This document shows, piece after piece, positions 6,818 through 15,283 of a DNA stretch of 64,000 bases. This stretch comes from Weissella tructae (GTDB lineage: Bacteria > Bacillota > Bacilli > Lactobacillales > Lactobacillaceae). Location of the stretch: assembly GCF_000732905.1 (NCBI RefSeq), contig NZ_CP007588.1:806001-870000 (forward strand), written 5' to 3'. Positions within the stretch are counted from its first letter, which is position 1; every line of letters begins with the position of its first letter. The position numbers and the translations under genes are program-made. A model generated the notes under the pieces. That model did not search any database. It saw only the letters and a program-made list of their open reading frames with translations, and had not been told where the DNA came from.

Positions 6818-8620
6818 TTACCCTTCTTTCAGATGTGCTAATTGAGCCTCGCCACGTAAGTGATAGTATTCTTCTGTCATCTTCGCTAGGACATCAGGCG
6901 TCCAATTCAACACATTGGCCATTTCCGCAATGACCGCTTCTTCAATTTGATTTGTTTCTTCAGCGTGGAATAGTAGGTAATTTGTACGACGCAACAAGAA
7001 GTCAATCGGACGCATGACCATTTCCGCTTCAATTGCATAATGCAACATACTTGTTTGGGCCAAATTTAGACCTGGCGCTTGTTGTCCACTGTGCACATAA
7101 GTTAATAGCTCAGGTACATTCGATCCATACAAGTTCGCCATCATCTTCGCATCTGCTTCATCAATACCAGCATCCATCAACATGTCCGTGTAAATCGCCA
7201 TTGCTTCATCCACTGCCAAGTGGTTGAAATGACCACCTGAAATGGCATATTGCGTTGAATCGACTAATGTCACAGTCTGGTTAAATTCTTCCGTCAACAT
7301 TTGCGCCACTAACTTCATCGCATCTGATCCCATCAAACGATAATCGGTTAGCTTTCCACCAGAGACATTCACCATGCCATAGCTCATCTTAATTTCAAAG
7401 CCACGTGAGACACTAGATGCTGACTTACCACCCGCAGCCAAATCAGCTAAGGTTGTATCCACAACTTGACGTTCAACTTCAGCATTAAAGTATTCGTTCA
7501 AGACACCTTGTAGTTCACGCAAACCGTCATCGGTAATCTTCTTCTTTTGCGTGTTACCGTTGTAATCACCGGTTCCAATCAATGGACGCAAACCAGCCCA
7601 ACTGGCTTGAATGTCGTCTAATGTAAGATCTGCATCAGTAAAACGTGCATTAACTGCCTTCAACAAGTAATCAACATCGGCTTGTTCAACACGTGGGTGT
7701 GCGTAATCGCCGGTAAAGTCAGTATCAGTCGTTCCAAAGTAAGTTTTACCCTCACGTGGAATCACAAACAACATACGCCCGTCTTGATATCCAGAGTCAA
7801 AATACAATGTTTCTGGAACTGACAAACGACTCGCATCCACAACTAGATGCACACCCTTAGTAGGACGAATCTTTTGTTGTTCATTTGTATCTGCTAAGCG
7901 TAAGACCTTGTCATACCAAGGCCCCCCTGCATTAACCACAACCTTCGCACGGATTTTGAACATTTCACCCGTAATGTTGTCTTGCACGGTTACCAACTTA
8001 CCATCATCTGTTTCATTGATATCCACGGCCTTGGCTTGACTCAATGCTAGAGCACCATCAGCCGCCGCTTGCTTAATGTTTTCAATAGTTAGGCGGGCAT
8101 CATTGTTTTGGTAATCCAAATAAACCGCTAATCCCAATAAATTATCTTGCTTCAAATTAGGCACATATTCACTGACTTCATCAGCTGACAATAGCTTGTG
8201 CGCATATGGGCTATCCCCTGGTACCGCCGCTAGCTTGTCATATAATTCCATCGCCAACTTAGCACTAAATGGGCTAAAAGTTGATTCCTTATCGTCATAC
8301 AATGGCATCAGCATACGTGATGGGCGTGGAATGTGTGGCGCAATCTTTTGAATACGGGCACGTTCACTCACTGTATCAGCGACAACATCCACGTCAAATG
8401 TCTTTAGGTAACGGATACCACCGTGAACTAATTTCGTTGAACGACTACTTGTCCCTTCTGCAAAGTCTTGCATTTCAATTAAACCGGTCTTCAAATTTGA
8501 AGCCGCAGATTGTAGTGCAATTCCCGCACCAGTAATTCCACCACCAATCACCAAGACATCTAATGGTTCTTCTTGTAATCGCTTAAGTGTTTTTGTTCGT
8601 TCTAATGTTGACAAACTCAT
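6818..8620 (-). CDS. glpO: Glycerol-3-phosphate oxidase/dehydrogenase (FAD)
   Basis: Oxidises glycerol 3-phosphate to DHAP. The 600-residue protein has the N-terminal FAD dinucleotide fold (VLVIGGGITGAG, residues 22-33), the family block STKLVHGGIRYL, and a C-terminal helical domain. At 600 residues it matches the oxygen-using, H2O2-forming GlpO of lactic acid bacteria better than the shorter quinone-linked GlpD, though the two cannot be fully separated by eye. Its ATG directly follows the TAA of glpK with no gap, and a GGTGG within the glpK end serves as ribosome-binding site, so translation is coupled. Confidence 0.92.
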   Translation of the reverse strand: MSLSTLERTKTLKRLQEEPLDVLVIGGGITGAGIALQSAASNLKTGLIEMQDFAEGTSSRSTKLVHGGIRYLKTFDVDVVADTVSERARIQKIAPHIPRPSRMLMPLYDDKESTFSPFSAKLAMELYDKLAAVPGDSPYAHKLLSADEVSEYVPNLKQDNLLGLAVYLDYQNNDARLTIENIKQAAADGALALSQAKAVDINETDDGKLVTVQDNITGEMFKIRAKVVVNAGGPWYDKVLRLADTNEQQKIRPTKGVHLVVDASRLSVPETLYFDSGYQDGRMLFVIPREGKTYFGTTDTDFTGDYAHPRVEQADVDYLLKAVNARFTDADLTLDDIQASWAGLRPLIGTGDYNGNTQKKKITDDGLRELQGVLNEYFNAEVERQVVDTTLADLAAGGKSASSVSRGFEIKMSYGMVNVSGGKLTDYRLMGSDAMKLVAQMLTEEFNQTVTLVDSTQYAISGGHFNHLAVDEAMAIYTDMLMDAGIDEADAKMMANLYGSNVPELLTYVHSGQQAPGLNLAQTSMLHYAIEAEMVMRPIDFLLRRTNYLLFHAEETNQIEEAVIAEMANVLNWTPDVLAKMTEEYYHLRGEAQLAHLKEG

Positions 8621-10129
8621 TTATTCCACCACTTTCTTAGGCTTGAAACTTTGTGTTGCGTTAACCGCATCAGTCCAACCTTCATACAAGGTTTGCGCAC
8701 GTGTTTGATCCATTTCTGGTTCGTACACCTTTGAAATATCTTGTAGTGACTTCAATTCTTCGACGTCCTTCCAGAAACCAACCGCTAATCCAGCTAGGTA
8801 AGCCGCTCCCATCGCTGTACTTTCAACATTGGCCGCACGCTTAACTGGTGCATTCAATAAGTCAGCTTGGAATTGCATCAAGTAGTTGTTTAGTGATGCC
8901 CCACCGTCGACACGGATTTCAGGCACCGCAATACCTGTTTCACGAACCATCACGTCCACAACATCCTTACTTTGGTAAGCCAATGATTGTAGCGTTGCCT
9001 TAACAAAGTCGGCACGTGTTGTTCCACGCGTTAGACCAAAGATCGCCCCACGTGCTTCTGAATCCCAGTACGGTGCACCTAATCCAGTAAAGGCTGGTAC
9101 CACATAAACTTCATCTTCATTAGTTGAACTGTACGCCAACTCTTCACTGACTGATGTCTTTTCAATCATTTCGATTCCGTCACGTAGCCATTGCATGGCT
9201 GACCCAGCAACGAAGACAGATCCTTCTAGCGCGTAAGTCACCTTACCATCCAAGCCATATCCAATGGTCGTCAGCAAGCCATGTTCAGACATGATTGGCT
9301 TATCAGCCGTGTTCATCATGATGAAGGCTCCAGTACCGTAAGTATTCTTAACGGTTCCAGCATCCAAGGCTAGTTGTCCAAACAATGACGCTTGTTGGTC
9401 ACCGGCGATTCCGGCAATTGGCACTTCCGCCCCGAAGAAGTGGACTGGCATTGCCTTTCCATAAACTTCAGATGATGAACGGACTTCTGGCAAGATTGCT
9501 GCTGGGATATTTAGCAAGTCCATAATTTCTTGATCCCATTGCAACTTGTGAATGTCGTACAACATCGTACGAGATGCATTTGTGTAATCAGTGGCATGAA
9601 CCGCACCACCTGTTAACTTCCACAACAACCATGTATCAATTGTTCCAAACAACAAATCTCCCTTTTCAGCTTGTTGTTGTGCGCCAGGTACATTATCTAG
9701 AATGTAGCGAATCTTTGTGGCTGAGAAGTAGGCATCGACTGTCAAACCAGTCTTTGCACGAATCATGTCTTCATAACCCTTTTCACGTAGTTCTTCCGCA
9801 ATTTCCCCTGTTTGACGTGATTGCCAAACAATTGCCTTATGGATTGGTAGTCCAGTTTCCTTATCCCAAATAACTGTGGTTTCACGTTGGTTCGTAATTC
9901 CAACTCCCGCGATATCATGTGGTTGAATTCCTGATTGAATCAACGCCGTTGCGATCACCGCTTGAACGGCAACCCAAATTTCATTCGCGTCTTGTTCAAC
10001 CCAACCAGCGTTCGGATAAAACATTGTAATTTCACGTTGTGCACGTGTAACGACTTCACCCTTCTTGTCATAAATCACGGCACGGGCACTACTTGTTCCT
10101 TCATCAATTGTTAAAATGTACTTTGGCAT
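8621..10129 (-). CDS. glpK: Glycerol kinase
   Basis: Phosphorylates glycerol with ATP. The 502-residue protein (FGGY family) begins [18 protein letters not shown] with the first phosphate motif, has [14 protein letters not shown] (about 162-175) and [19 protein letters not shown]. His230 in [10 protein letters not shown] corresponds to the HPr-phosphorylated His of Gram-positive GlpK, so activation by the PTS is expected. The start at 10129 is chosen because GGGGAG lies seven bases upstream and the domain begins there; the frame extends further upstream only by chance. First gene of the glp operon, with a cre site 33-46 bases before the start. Confidence 0.96.
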   Translation of the reverse strand: MPKYILTIDEGTSSARAVIYDKKGEVVTRAQREITMFYPNAGWVEQDANEIWVAVQAVIATALIQSGIQPHDIAGVGITNQRETTVIWDKETGLPIHKAIVWQSRQTGEIAEELREKGYEDMIRAKTGLTVDAYFSATKIRYILDNVPGAQQQAEKGDLLFGTIDTWLLWKLTGGAVHATDYTNASRTMLYDIHKLQWDQEIMDLLNIPAAILPEVRSSSEVYGKAMPVHFFGAEVPIAGIAGDQQASLFGQLALDAGTVKNTYGTGAFIMMNTADKPIMSEHGLLTTIGYGLDGKVTYALEGSVFVAGSAMQWLRDGIEMIEKTSVSEELAYSSTNEDEVYVVPAFTGLGAPYWDSEARGAIFGLTRGTTRADFVKATLQSLAYQSKDVVDVMVRETGIAVPEIRVDGGASLNNYLMQFQADLLNAPVKRAANVESTAMGAAYLAGLAVGFWKDVEELKSLQDISKVYEPEMDQTRAQTLYEGWTDAVNATQSFKPKKVVE

Positions 10130-10161
10130 CTGTATACTCCCCTTTTTTTGTGTCACGTTTA

Positions 10162-10175
10162 TGTAAACGCTTTCT
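10162..10175 (+). promoter_or_regulatory. cre site (CcpA operator) before glpK
   Basis: TGTAAACGCTTTCT matches the catabolite-responsive element consensus TGWAARCGYTWNCW at all 14 positions. Lying in the glpK leader region, it predicts repression of the glycerol operon by CcpA with HPr-Ser-P when a preferred sugar is present. Confidence 0.9.
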
Positions 10176-10230
10176 TTTTGGTGTATAATCATATTAATTC
10201 GAAAACAGGATTTTAGGAATACCATTTTTT

Positions 10231-10271
10231 CACAAACATATTTGTGCATTTGCATAATGACCATTTGTGCA
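10231..10271. promoter_or_regulatory. Operator-like repeats between glpK and the divergent regulator
   Basis: The dyad CACAAA-N4-TTTGTG (10231-10246) overlaps the first of two direct repeats of ATTTGTGCA (10240-10248 and 10263-10271), which are 23 bases apart, close to two helical turns. This is typical of an operator bound by a dimer or tetramer, and the regulator gene starting at 10375 is the obvious candidate. The glpK promoter itself is not clear: TATGAT (10188-10193, minus strand) is one possible -10. Confidence 0.55.
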
Positions 10272-10374
10272 AAACAAAGTATGTATCCAACACATGCCAA
10301 CATTCCTATTAACGAATGACTCATATTTAATTTGTGAAATAAACCGTCACACACATATAAAGGACGACAAAATC

Positions 10375-11415
10375 ATGATACTAACATATCCAATTGCAAA
10401 AGCTGTATTCACAAAGATACAGGCAGACATCACACCAATTTCATTAATGATTACCACACCCACCGGAAAAATTCTCACAAGCGACCAACCTAACTGGACT
10501 AATGAGACACTCTCAATTCCATCAGAAGCATTAGAAAACACGTCTCCATTACAGTTAATCAATCAAGCTGACCCCGTTTATCTCATTCCATTAGTATTTC
10601 GTTCTCAAAAAATTGGTTATTTGGGCCTTGTCGGTTCACTTGCGACCATTGATCCTTTGATTAAAATCGTTTCTCGCTCGGCGAACTTAATTTTGGCCGA
10701 GGAAATGTTTAATGCGAACGCTGAAACACGTCAATTACCTGCAACACGCGCTAAGTTCTTAGATCAATGGCTTCATCGTGATCCCGATACATTCTCACAC
10801 GACTTTATTTTACTGGGCCAATCTTTTGGCTATGACGTCCTTAAGCCACATCGGATTTTAGTCGTTTCAGGTTCAATTACCTCTGATGAACTAAAAGATT
10901 ACGCCCTTCATGCCTTACCTTTATCAGATAATAACCAACAAATGATTATTTTAGATGGTCACAATCCCACTCTCGATGAATTATCTATTACACAGCCAGC
11001 TGGTATATCAGCGCCTACCTTAAATCTAAAACAAGCCTTACAACAAGCGCAAAGCGCACTAAATCAAGCCTTAACTCTACCAATCACATCTCCGGTTGAT
11101 TGGCAACGATCACAATACATCACCTTACTCTTGTCTAGCGCGATGCAATTAAAGCGCCCTTTTAGTTTCAAGAGTAATTCCAACACGACTGATTTATTGA
11201 ATACCTTCCGTGTCTATTTTGAAAATAATGGTCATCTACAACAAACGGCGGATGCCTTACACATCCATCGCAACACCTTGAACTATCGTCTAGATATGAT
11301 TCACCGCACGACCGAATTAGATCCACGTAATTATCAAGACCTCATCTTCTTGTACATTGTGTTTTTGGGTCATCGTCAAGGCGAAAACGGTAGTGACACC
11401 ACGCTATCTTTATAA
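10375..11415 (+). CDS. CdaR/PucR-type transcriptional regulator
   Basis: A 346-residue regulator divergent from glpK. The N-terminal part (about 1-125, starting MILTYPIAKAVFTKIQ) resembles the sugar-diacid recognition domain, and the C-terminal part has the PucR-type helix-turn-helix (LQQTADALHIHRNTLNYRLD, about 285-304). The ATG at 10375 follows AAAGGA by about ten bases. An upstream frame from 10267 has no ribosome-binding site. Family members respond to small acids such as glycerate. Being divergent from the glycerol operon with repeats in between, it likely controls that operon, perhaps sensing a glycerol-derived acid; this is inference. Confidence 0.85.
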   Translation: MILTYPIAKAVFTKIQADITPISLMITTPTGKILTSDQPNWTNETLSIPSEALENTSPLQLINQADPVYLIPLVFRSQKIGYLGLVGSLATIDPLIKIVSRSANLILAEEMFNANAETRQLPATRAKFLDQWLHRDPDTFSHDFILLGQSFGYDVLKPHRILVVSGSITSDELKDYALHALPLSDNNQQMIILDGHNPTLDELSITQPAGISAPTLNLKQALQQAQSALNQALTLPITSPVDWQRSQYITLLLSSAMQLKRPFSFKSNSNTTDLLNTFRVYFENNGHLQQTADALHIHRNTLNYRLDMIHRTTELDPRNYQDLIFLYIVFLGHRQGENGSDTTLSL

Positions 11416-11425
11416 GATAAACAAA

Positions 11426-11462
11426 AAAAAGCTGTACTCATATGAAATGAGTACAGCTTTTT
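11426..11462. terminator. Bidirectional terminator
   Basis: A 16-base-pair stem (AGCTGTACTCAT with its complement, loop GAA) is flanked by A and T runs and separates the convergent regulator gene and antiporter gene. Confidence 0.92.
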
Positions 11463-11482
11463 AATATCACAGTAATATTGAA

Positions 11483-12451
11483 TTAGTTAACCTTGGCCAA
11501 CATAGGCTTCAACATAATTGGCGCTGCAATTGTTGATAGGATAATAACCACAACGAATTGCGCGAATTGTTCTGGTGCCAAGACACCGGCTCCAGCCCCA
11601 ATCTTAGCAATAACTAAGGCCATTTCTCCACGAGAAACCATTCCAGCTCCAATGGCACGACCTTCGATGGCGTCCATGCCAGCAAAACGGGCTCCGAAAC
11701 CAGATCCGTAGTACTTAGTTGCAATGGCCAATGCTGTCAAAATAACCAACATAACCATTTCGTGCATTGAGATTGTTAGGTGAACAGCCAATCCGATTGA
11801 TCCAAAGAAGATTGGGAACAATGTCCAATCCCCCAAGATTGAAAGCCCCTTGTGCAAGTCATGGGCCTTAGACCAACGACTTACCAATAGACCAAGCCCA
11901 AAGGCGATCAATGGGAATAGTGTTGTTAGGCTCAAACCTTGGCTACCAATAAACATTGTGTAGACCGTAACCAACAACAATGCCAAGATGTCATCCAAGA
12001 CAGCCGCTCCAAGCACAACGGCTCCAACACGCGTTTGGATCTTGTTTTGTTCAGCTAATACCGCAATCGTAATTGAGATTGATGTGGCAGCGAAGACAAT
12101 TCCCCAGAAAATGGCGATGTCAAAAGCGATACCAAAAGCTAACGCAGCCAACGGGAAAGCGATTAGGGGAACAATCACACCCATTACGGCAACATAAGTT
12201 GCAGGCTTAGCGTTCTTCTTCAAGGCCTTAATGTCTGTTTCTAGACCGGCATTGAACAACAACAACAATACTCCAGCTTCTGCCAAAATATCGATAAGAT
12301 GTGTTGGTTCAACCCACCCTAGCAAAGCAGGCCCAACAATCAGACCAGCCATCAATTGACCAACAACACGTGAGAGACCAATTTTAGTCCCTAACCATCC
12401 CGCTAATAGCGCGACAGCAATTAAAATTAAAATACTCACTAGATTTGTCAT
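11483..12451 (-). CDS. CPA2-family cation/proton antiporter
   Basis: A 322-residue membrane protein of the monovalent cation:proton antiporter-2 family (NapA/KefB type). About eleven hydrophobic segments are visible. The core has the helix with paired aspartates (GAAVLDDILALLLV, the ion-binding DD of electrogenic members) and the conserved GMVSRGEMALVIAKIG near the C-terminus. It lacks the cytosolic RCK/TrkA-N domain of KefB-type proteins and is short for the family. ATG 12451 is preceded by GGAG at eight bases; the longer frame to 12508 runs through a leader hairpin and is rejected. Na+ or K+ exchange for protons is expected but the ion cannot be told. Confidence 0.88.
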   Translation of the reverse strand: MTNLVSILILIAVALLAGWLGTKIGLSRVVGQLMAGLIVGPALLGWVEPTHLIDILAEAGVLLLLFNAGLETDIKALKKNAKPATYVAVMGVIVPLIAFPLAALAFGIAFDIAIFWGIVFAATSISITIAVLAEQNKIQTRVGAVVLGAAVLDDILALLLVTVYTMFIGSQGLSLTTLFPLIAFGLGLLVSRWSKAHDLHKGLSILGDWTLFPIFFGSIGLAVHLTISMHEMVMLVILTALAIATKYYGSGFGARFAGMDAIEGRAIGAGMVSRGEMALVIAKIGAGAGVLAPEQFAQFVVVIILSTIAAPIMLKPMLAKVN

Positions 12452-12493
12452 ACAAATTCTCCAATTCATTTTTTCATGAGAACAATAATTAAC

Positions 12494-12558
12494 AAAAAAA
12501 GACACCACAAGAATTGATTAGTTCCCCAACTAATCCGTTCTTGAGGCGTCCGTCTCAA
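12494..12558 (-). promoter_or_regulatory. Structured leader upstream of the antiporter
   Basis: On the minus strand a large hairpin (12508-12543) pairs CAAGAA with TTCTTG and GATTAGTT with AACTAATC around a GGGG loop. A run of seven T follows after seven bases (12500-12494). A second pairing, TTGAG with CTCAA (12541-12558), shares bases with the hairpin's outer arm, so the two are mutually exclusive. This could be the terminator of the antitoxin gene or an attenuator or ion-responsive leader for the antiporter. I do not recognise a known riboswitch class. Confidence 0.5.
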
Positions 12559-12590
12559 CCGATAATTTATTCTTCTATGTAATTTTAAGT

Positions 12591-12758
12591 TTACTTTGCT
12601 GAGAACAAATTGTCAAATGGTGAGTTACCAGTATGTGCGACTTGCGTCAAAAAAATCTTGATTGCTGTTTGCGTTGTTAGACCTTGTGCCTTGAAAATTT
12701 CGTCAGCCTTGTCTTTAACATTGTCTTCAACACGCAATTGAATTAGCTTTTCTGCCAT
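12591..12758 (-). CDS. RelB/DinJ-type antitoxin, without a toxin partner
   Basis: A 55-residue protein of the RelB/DinJ antitoxin superfamily: a ribbon-helix-helix start (KLIQLRVEDNVKDKADEIFKA, about 3-24) followed by the DinJ-like GLTTQTAIKIFLTQVAHTG and the short tail SPFDNLFSAK. Three consecutive ATG codons occur; the third (12758) is spaced eight bases from GGGAG and gives the family N-terminus. Antitoxins of this type normally precede a YafQ/RelE toxin on the same strand, but here only the antiporter leader follows. It could be a solitary regulator or a remnant. Confidence 0.78.
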   Translation of the reverse strand: MAEKLIQLRVEDNVKDKADEIFKAQGLTTQTAIKIFLTQVAHTGNSPFDNLFSAK

Positions 12759-12803
12759 CATCATATCTCCCGTCATTAGATTTTTATTTAAATTTCATAA
12801 TGT

Positions 12804-12812
12804 AGTATAACA
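12804..12812 (-). promoter_or_regulatory. Extended -10 promoter of the antitoxin gene
   Basis: On the minus strand TGT-TATACT forms an extended -10 about 45 bases before the antitoxin start. No good -35 box is seen, which is common for extended -10 promoters. Confidence 0.6.
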
Positions 12813-12935
12813 TATTGTTTTTGAAAATAATCTACTAAAAATATGAAAATCTATAAAAAAATTCGCAGAAGACGATAAAAGCTTACAGTTATCAAGTTTT
12901 CACATACTGTTTTTAATTTTTGAAACGTTTTTCTT

Positions 12936-15161
12936 TTATTTAAATGCACGTTCGACGTCAAATACGTATTTGACGATTTTAATACTTTCCATAATATGAT
13001 CTAATTGCTCAAGGTCATGAACACCGACAGTCAATGTAATCACAACTTCATCACGATTATTAATTCGACCATTAATAGAACGCATTGTTTTCGTCGTATT
13101 CGTTACGGTACGAATCACGTCATTCAAAAGTTTTTCACGATTTGAAGCACGCACAACTAAATCAGCTTCAAATTCTTCACGACCGCCTAATAGATCAGAC
13201 GCCCAACCAACATCAATCAAACGTTGTTCAGCTTCTTGTGCGGCGTGAATGTTTGGACATTCCTTACGATGGACAGAAACACCACGTCCTTGCGTGACAT
13301 AACCAATAACCTCATCCCCTGGTACCGGTGTACAACAGTGGCCTAGGCGAATCAATAGGTTATCGACACCATCAATCACGATGCTATCACGCTTACGACG
13401 CTTCACGTCCTTCTTACCGGCTGATTCTAGGGTTGTGTGGTCTTCCAACACAGCCTTTTGTTCAGCGTCTAGACGTTCTTCTTCTAATTGCGCACGCTTC
13501 TTTTCAGTAAACTTATTAACAATACCTTGTGGACTAACATCCCCAAAACCAAGACCAGCGTACAAATCTTCACTCGTCTTAAAGTATGTCTTTTCAGCCA
13601 CTTCTGAGGCGTTTTCTGCGGTCATAATCTCTTCTGGGTCAAAGCCTTCACTGCGAATGTAGTCCGCTAGAATCTTCTTCCCTGCTTCGATATTTTCACC
13701 ACGATCTTGCTTACGGAAGTATTGGCGAATCTTGTTACGGGCACGACGTGTTGACACAACTTGGAGCCAATCACGGTTTGGCTTCGCATTTTGTGACGTC
13801 ATGATTTCCACAATATCACCCGTTTGAATTTCATAATCCAACGGTACAATGCGGTCGTTTACCTTGGCACCAGTGGTGTGATTCCCCACATTTGTATGGA
13901 TACTGTACGCCATATCAAGTGGCCCAGCCCCTTGTGGTAATTCAATCACATCCCCCATTGGTGTGAAGGCAAAGGTCAAGTTTGTGAAAAGCTCACCCTT
14001 CACTGATTCCATGAATTCACCAGCATCGTGGACATCATTCAAATCCAAAATCGTTTGAATGACATTCAACTTTTGTTGGTCAGCGTTTTGTACGTCCGCA
14101 CCATCATGATTTCCTTCTTTGTAGGCCCAATGTGCGGCCACACCAAATTCAGCAACTTCATGCATTTCATGCGTTCTAATTTGCACTTCCATTGGACGAC
14201 CACCAGGTCCGACCACAGTCGTGTGCAATGATTGATATCCATTGTTCTTTGGCAACGCAATGTAGTCCTTAAAACGGCCTGGCATTGGTGTCCACTTAGA
14301 ATGAATCATCCCCAAAACAGCGTATGTTTCTGGCATTGAATCCACCACCACACGAATCGCAGATAGGTCAAAGATGTCTTCGAAATCCTTATGCTTATCT
14401 ACCATCTTACGGTAAACAGAATAGATGTGCTTAGGACGACCATAGACGTCAGTATGTTCCAGATTTAGTGATGAAATAATATTTTCGATTTCATCGACCG
14501 CTTCTTCAACAAAATTCAAACGTTCTTGACGACGCATCTTCATCTTCTTGGCGATATCATGGTATGCATCTGGATCTAGATAACGTAATGACAAGTCTTC
14601 TAGTTCCCACTTAATCGTCATGATTCCAAGACGATCAGCTAATGGTGCGTAGATTTCCAAGGTTTCTGACGCAATACGACGTTGCTTTTCTGGCTTCAAA
14701 GCATCCAATGTACGCATATTGTGCAGGCGGTCGGCCAACTTGACAATAATCACACGGATGTCTTTTGACATCGCCAAAAGAAGCTTACGATGATTCTCAG
14801 CAAGCTGTTCACGTGAAGACTTATATTCAATTTTTGACAGCTTTGAAACACCATCCACGATGATGGCAACATTCGCTCCAAATAATTCAGTTAATTCTTC
14901 TAACGTGGCATCTGTATCTTCAATCACATCATGTAAATATCCGGCCACAACTGTATCCGGATCCATGTTCAAATCAGCTAAAATACCGGCGACTTGAATG
15001 GGGTGCATGATATAAGGTTCGCCTGATTGACGCATTTGATCATGATGTAAATTTTCAGCAAAAGCATAAGCCTTATCTACTTTTGCAACATGGTCTGCGT
15101 TCATATAAGCCGCCACAGTATTGTGAACGTCTGTCGCAGTTACTGTTTTAGTCTCTACCAT
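12936..15161 (-). CDS. rel: Bifunctional (p)ppGpp synthetase/hydrolase Rel
   Basis: Controls the stringent response by making and breaking (p)ppGpp. Domains in order over 741 residues: hydrolase HD domain with HDVIEDT (about 77-83) and KLADRLHNMRTL; synthetase domain with GRFKDYIALPKNNGYQSLHT (about 295-315, the RFKD form of bifunctional Gram-positive enzymes); TGS domain (about 395-455); conserved-cysteine region with LGHCCTPVPGDEVIGY; and a C-terminal ACT domain. Both catalytic centres look intact. AAGGAG precedes the ATG by only three bases, yet the N-terminus aligns with the family. It is separated from dnaE by about 120 bases and probably has its own promoter. Confidence 0.96.
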   Translation of the reverse strand: MVETKTVTATDVHNTVAAYMNADHVAKVDKAYAFAENLHHDQMRQSGEPYIMHPIQVAGILADLNMDPDTVVAGYLHDVIEDTDATLEELTELFGANVAIIVDGVSKLSKIEYKSSREQLAENHRKLLLAMSKDIRVIIVKLADRLHNMRTLDALKPEKQRRIASETLEIYAPLADRLGIMTIKWELEDLSLRYLDPDAYHDIAKKMKMRRQERLNFVEEAVDEIENIISSLNLEHTDVYGRPKHIYSVYRKMVDKHKDFEDIFDLSAIRVVVDSMPETYAVLGMIHSKWTPMPGRFKDYIALPKNNGYQSLHTTVVGPGGRPMEVQIRTHEMHEVAEFGVAAHWAYKEGNHDGADVQNADQQKLNVIQTILDLNDVHDAGEFMESVKGELFTNLTFAFTPMGDVIELPQGAGPLDMAYSIHTNVGNHTTGAKVNDRIVPLDYEIQTGDIVEIMTSQNAKPNRDWLQVVSTRRARNKIRQYFRKQDRGENIEAGKKILADYIRSEGFDPEEIMTAENASEVAEKTYFKTSEDLYAGLGFGDVSPQGIVNKFTEKKRAQLEEERLDAEQKAVLEDHTTLESAGKKDVKRRKRDSIVIDGVDNLLIRLGHCCTPVPGDEVIGYVTQGRGVSVHRKECPNIHAAQEAEQRLIDVGWASDLLGGREEFEADLVVRASNREKLLNDVIRTVTNTTKTMRSINGRINNRDEVVITLTVGVHDLEQLDHIMESIKIVKYVFDVERAFK

Positions 15162-15283
15162 CGTCTCCTTCTTTCTGCTCCCTTCAAATGTTGTGAAAAC
15201 ATCTAATAAGCTGAGTGTATATACATACTATTCTACATTAATATCTTTATTCATTAAAGTTGAAAAGTTAAAAACAGCTTTTA

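Noticed and set aside
10130-10354. 75-residue N-terminal extension of GlpK
   Set aside because: It would cover the cre site, promoter region and operator repeats; the true start at 10129 has GGGGAG.
12452-12508. Longer antiporter start at 12508
   Set aside because: No ribosome-binding site; the extension runs through the leader hairpin and T run and encodes non-family residues.
12777-12935. A toxin gene next to the RelB-type antitoxin
   Set aside because: No frame of toxin size or motif on either strand in this gap or in the antiporter leader.
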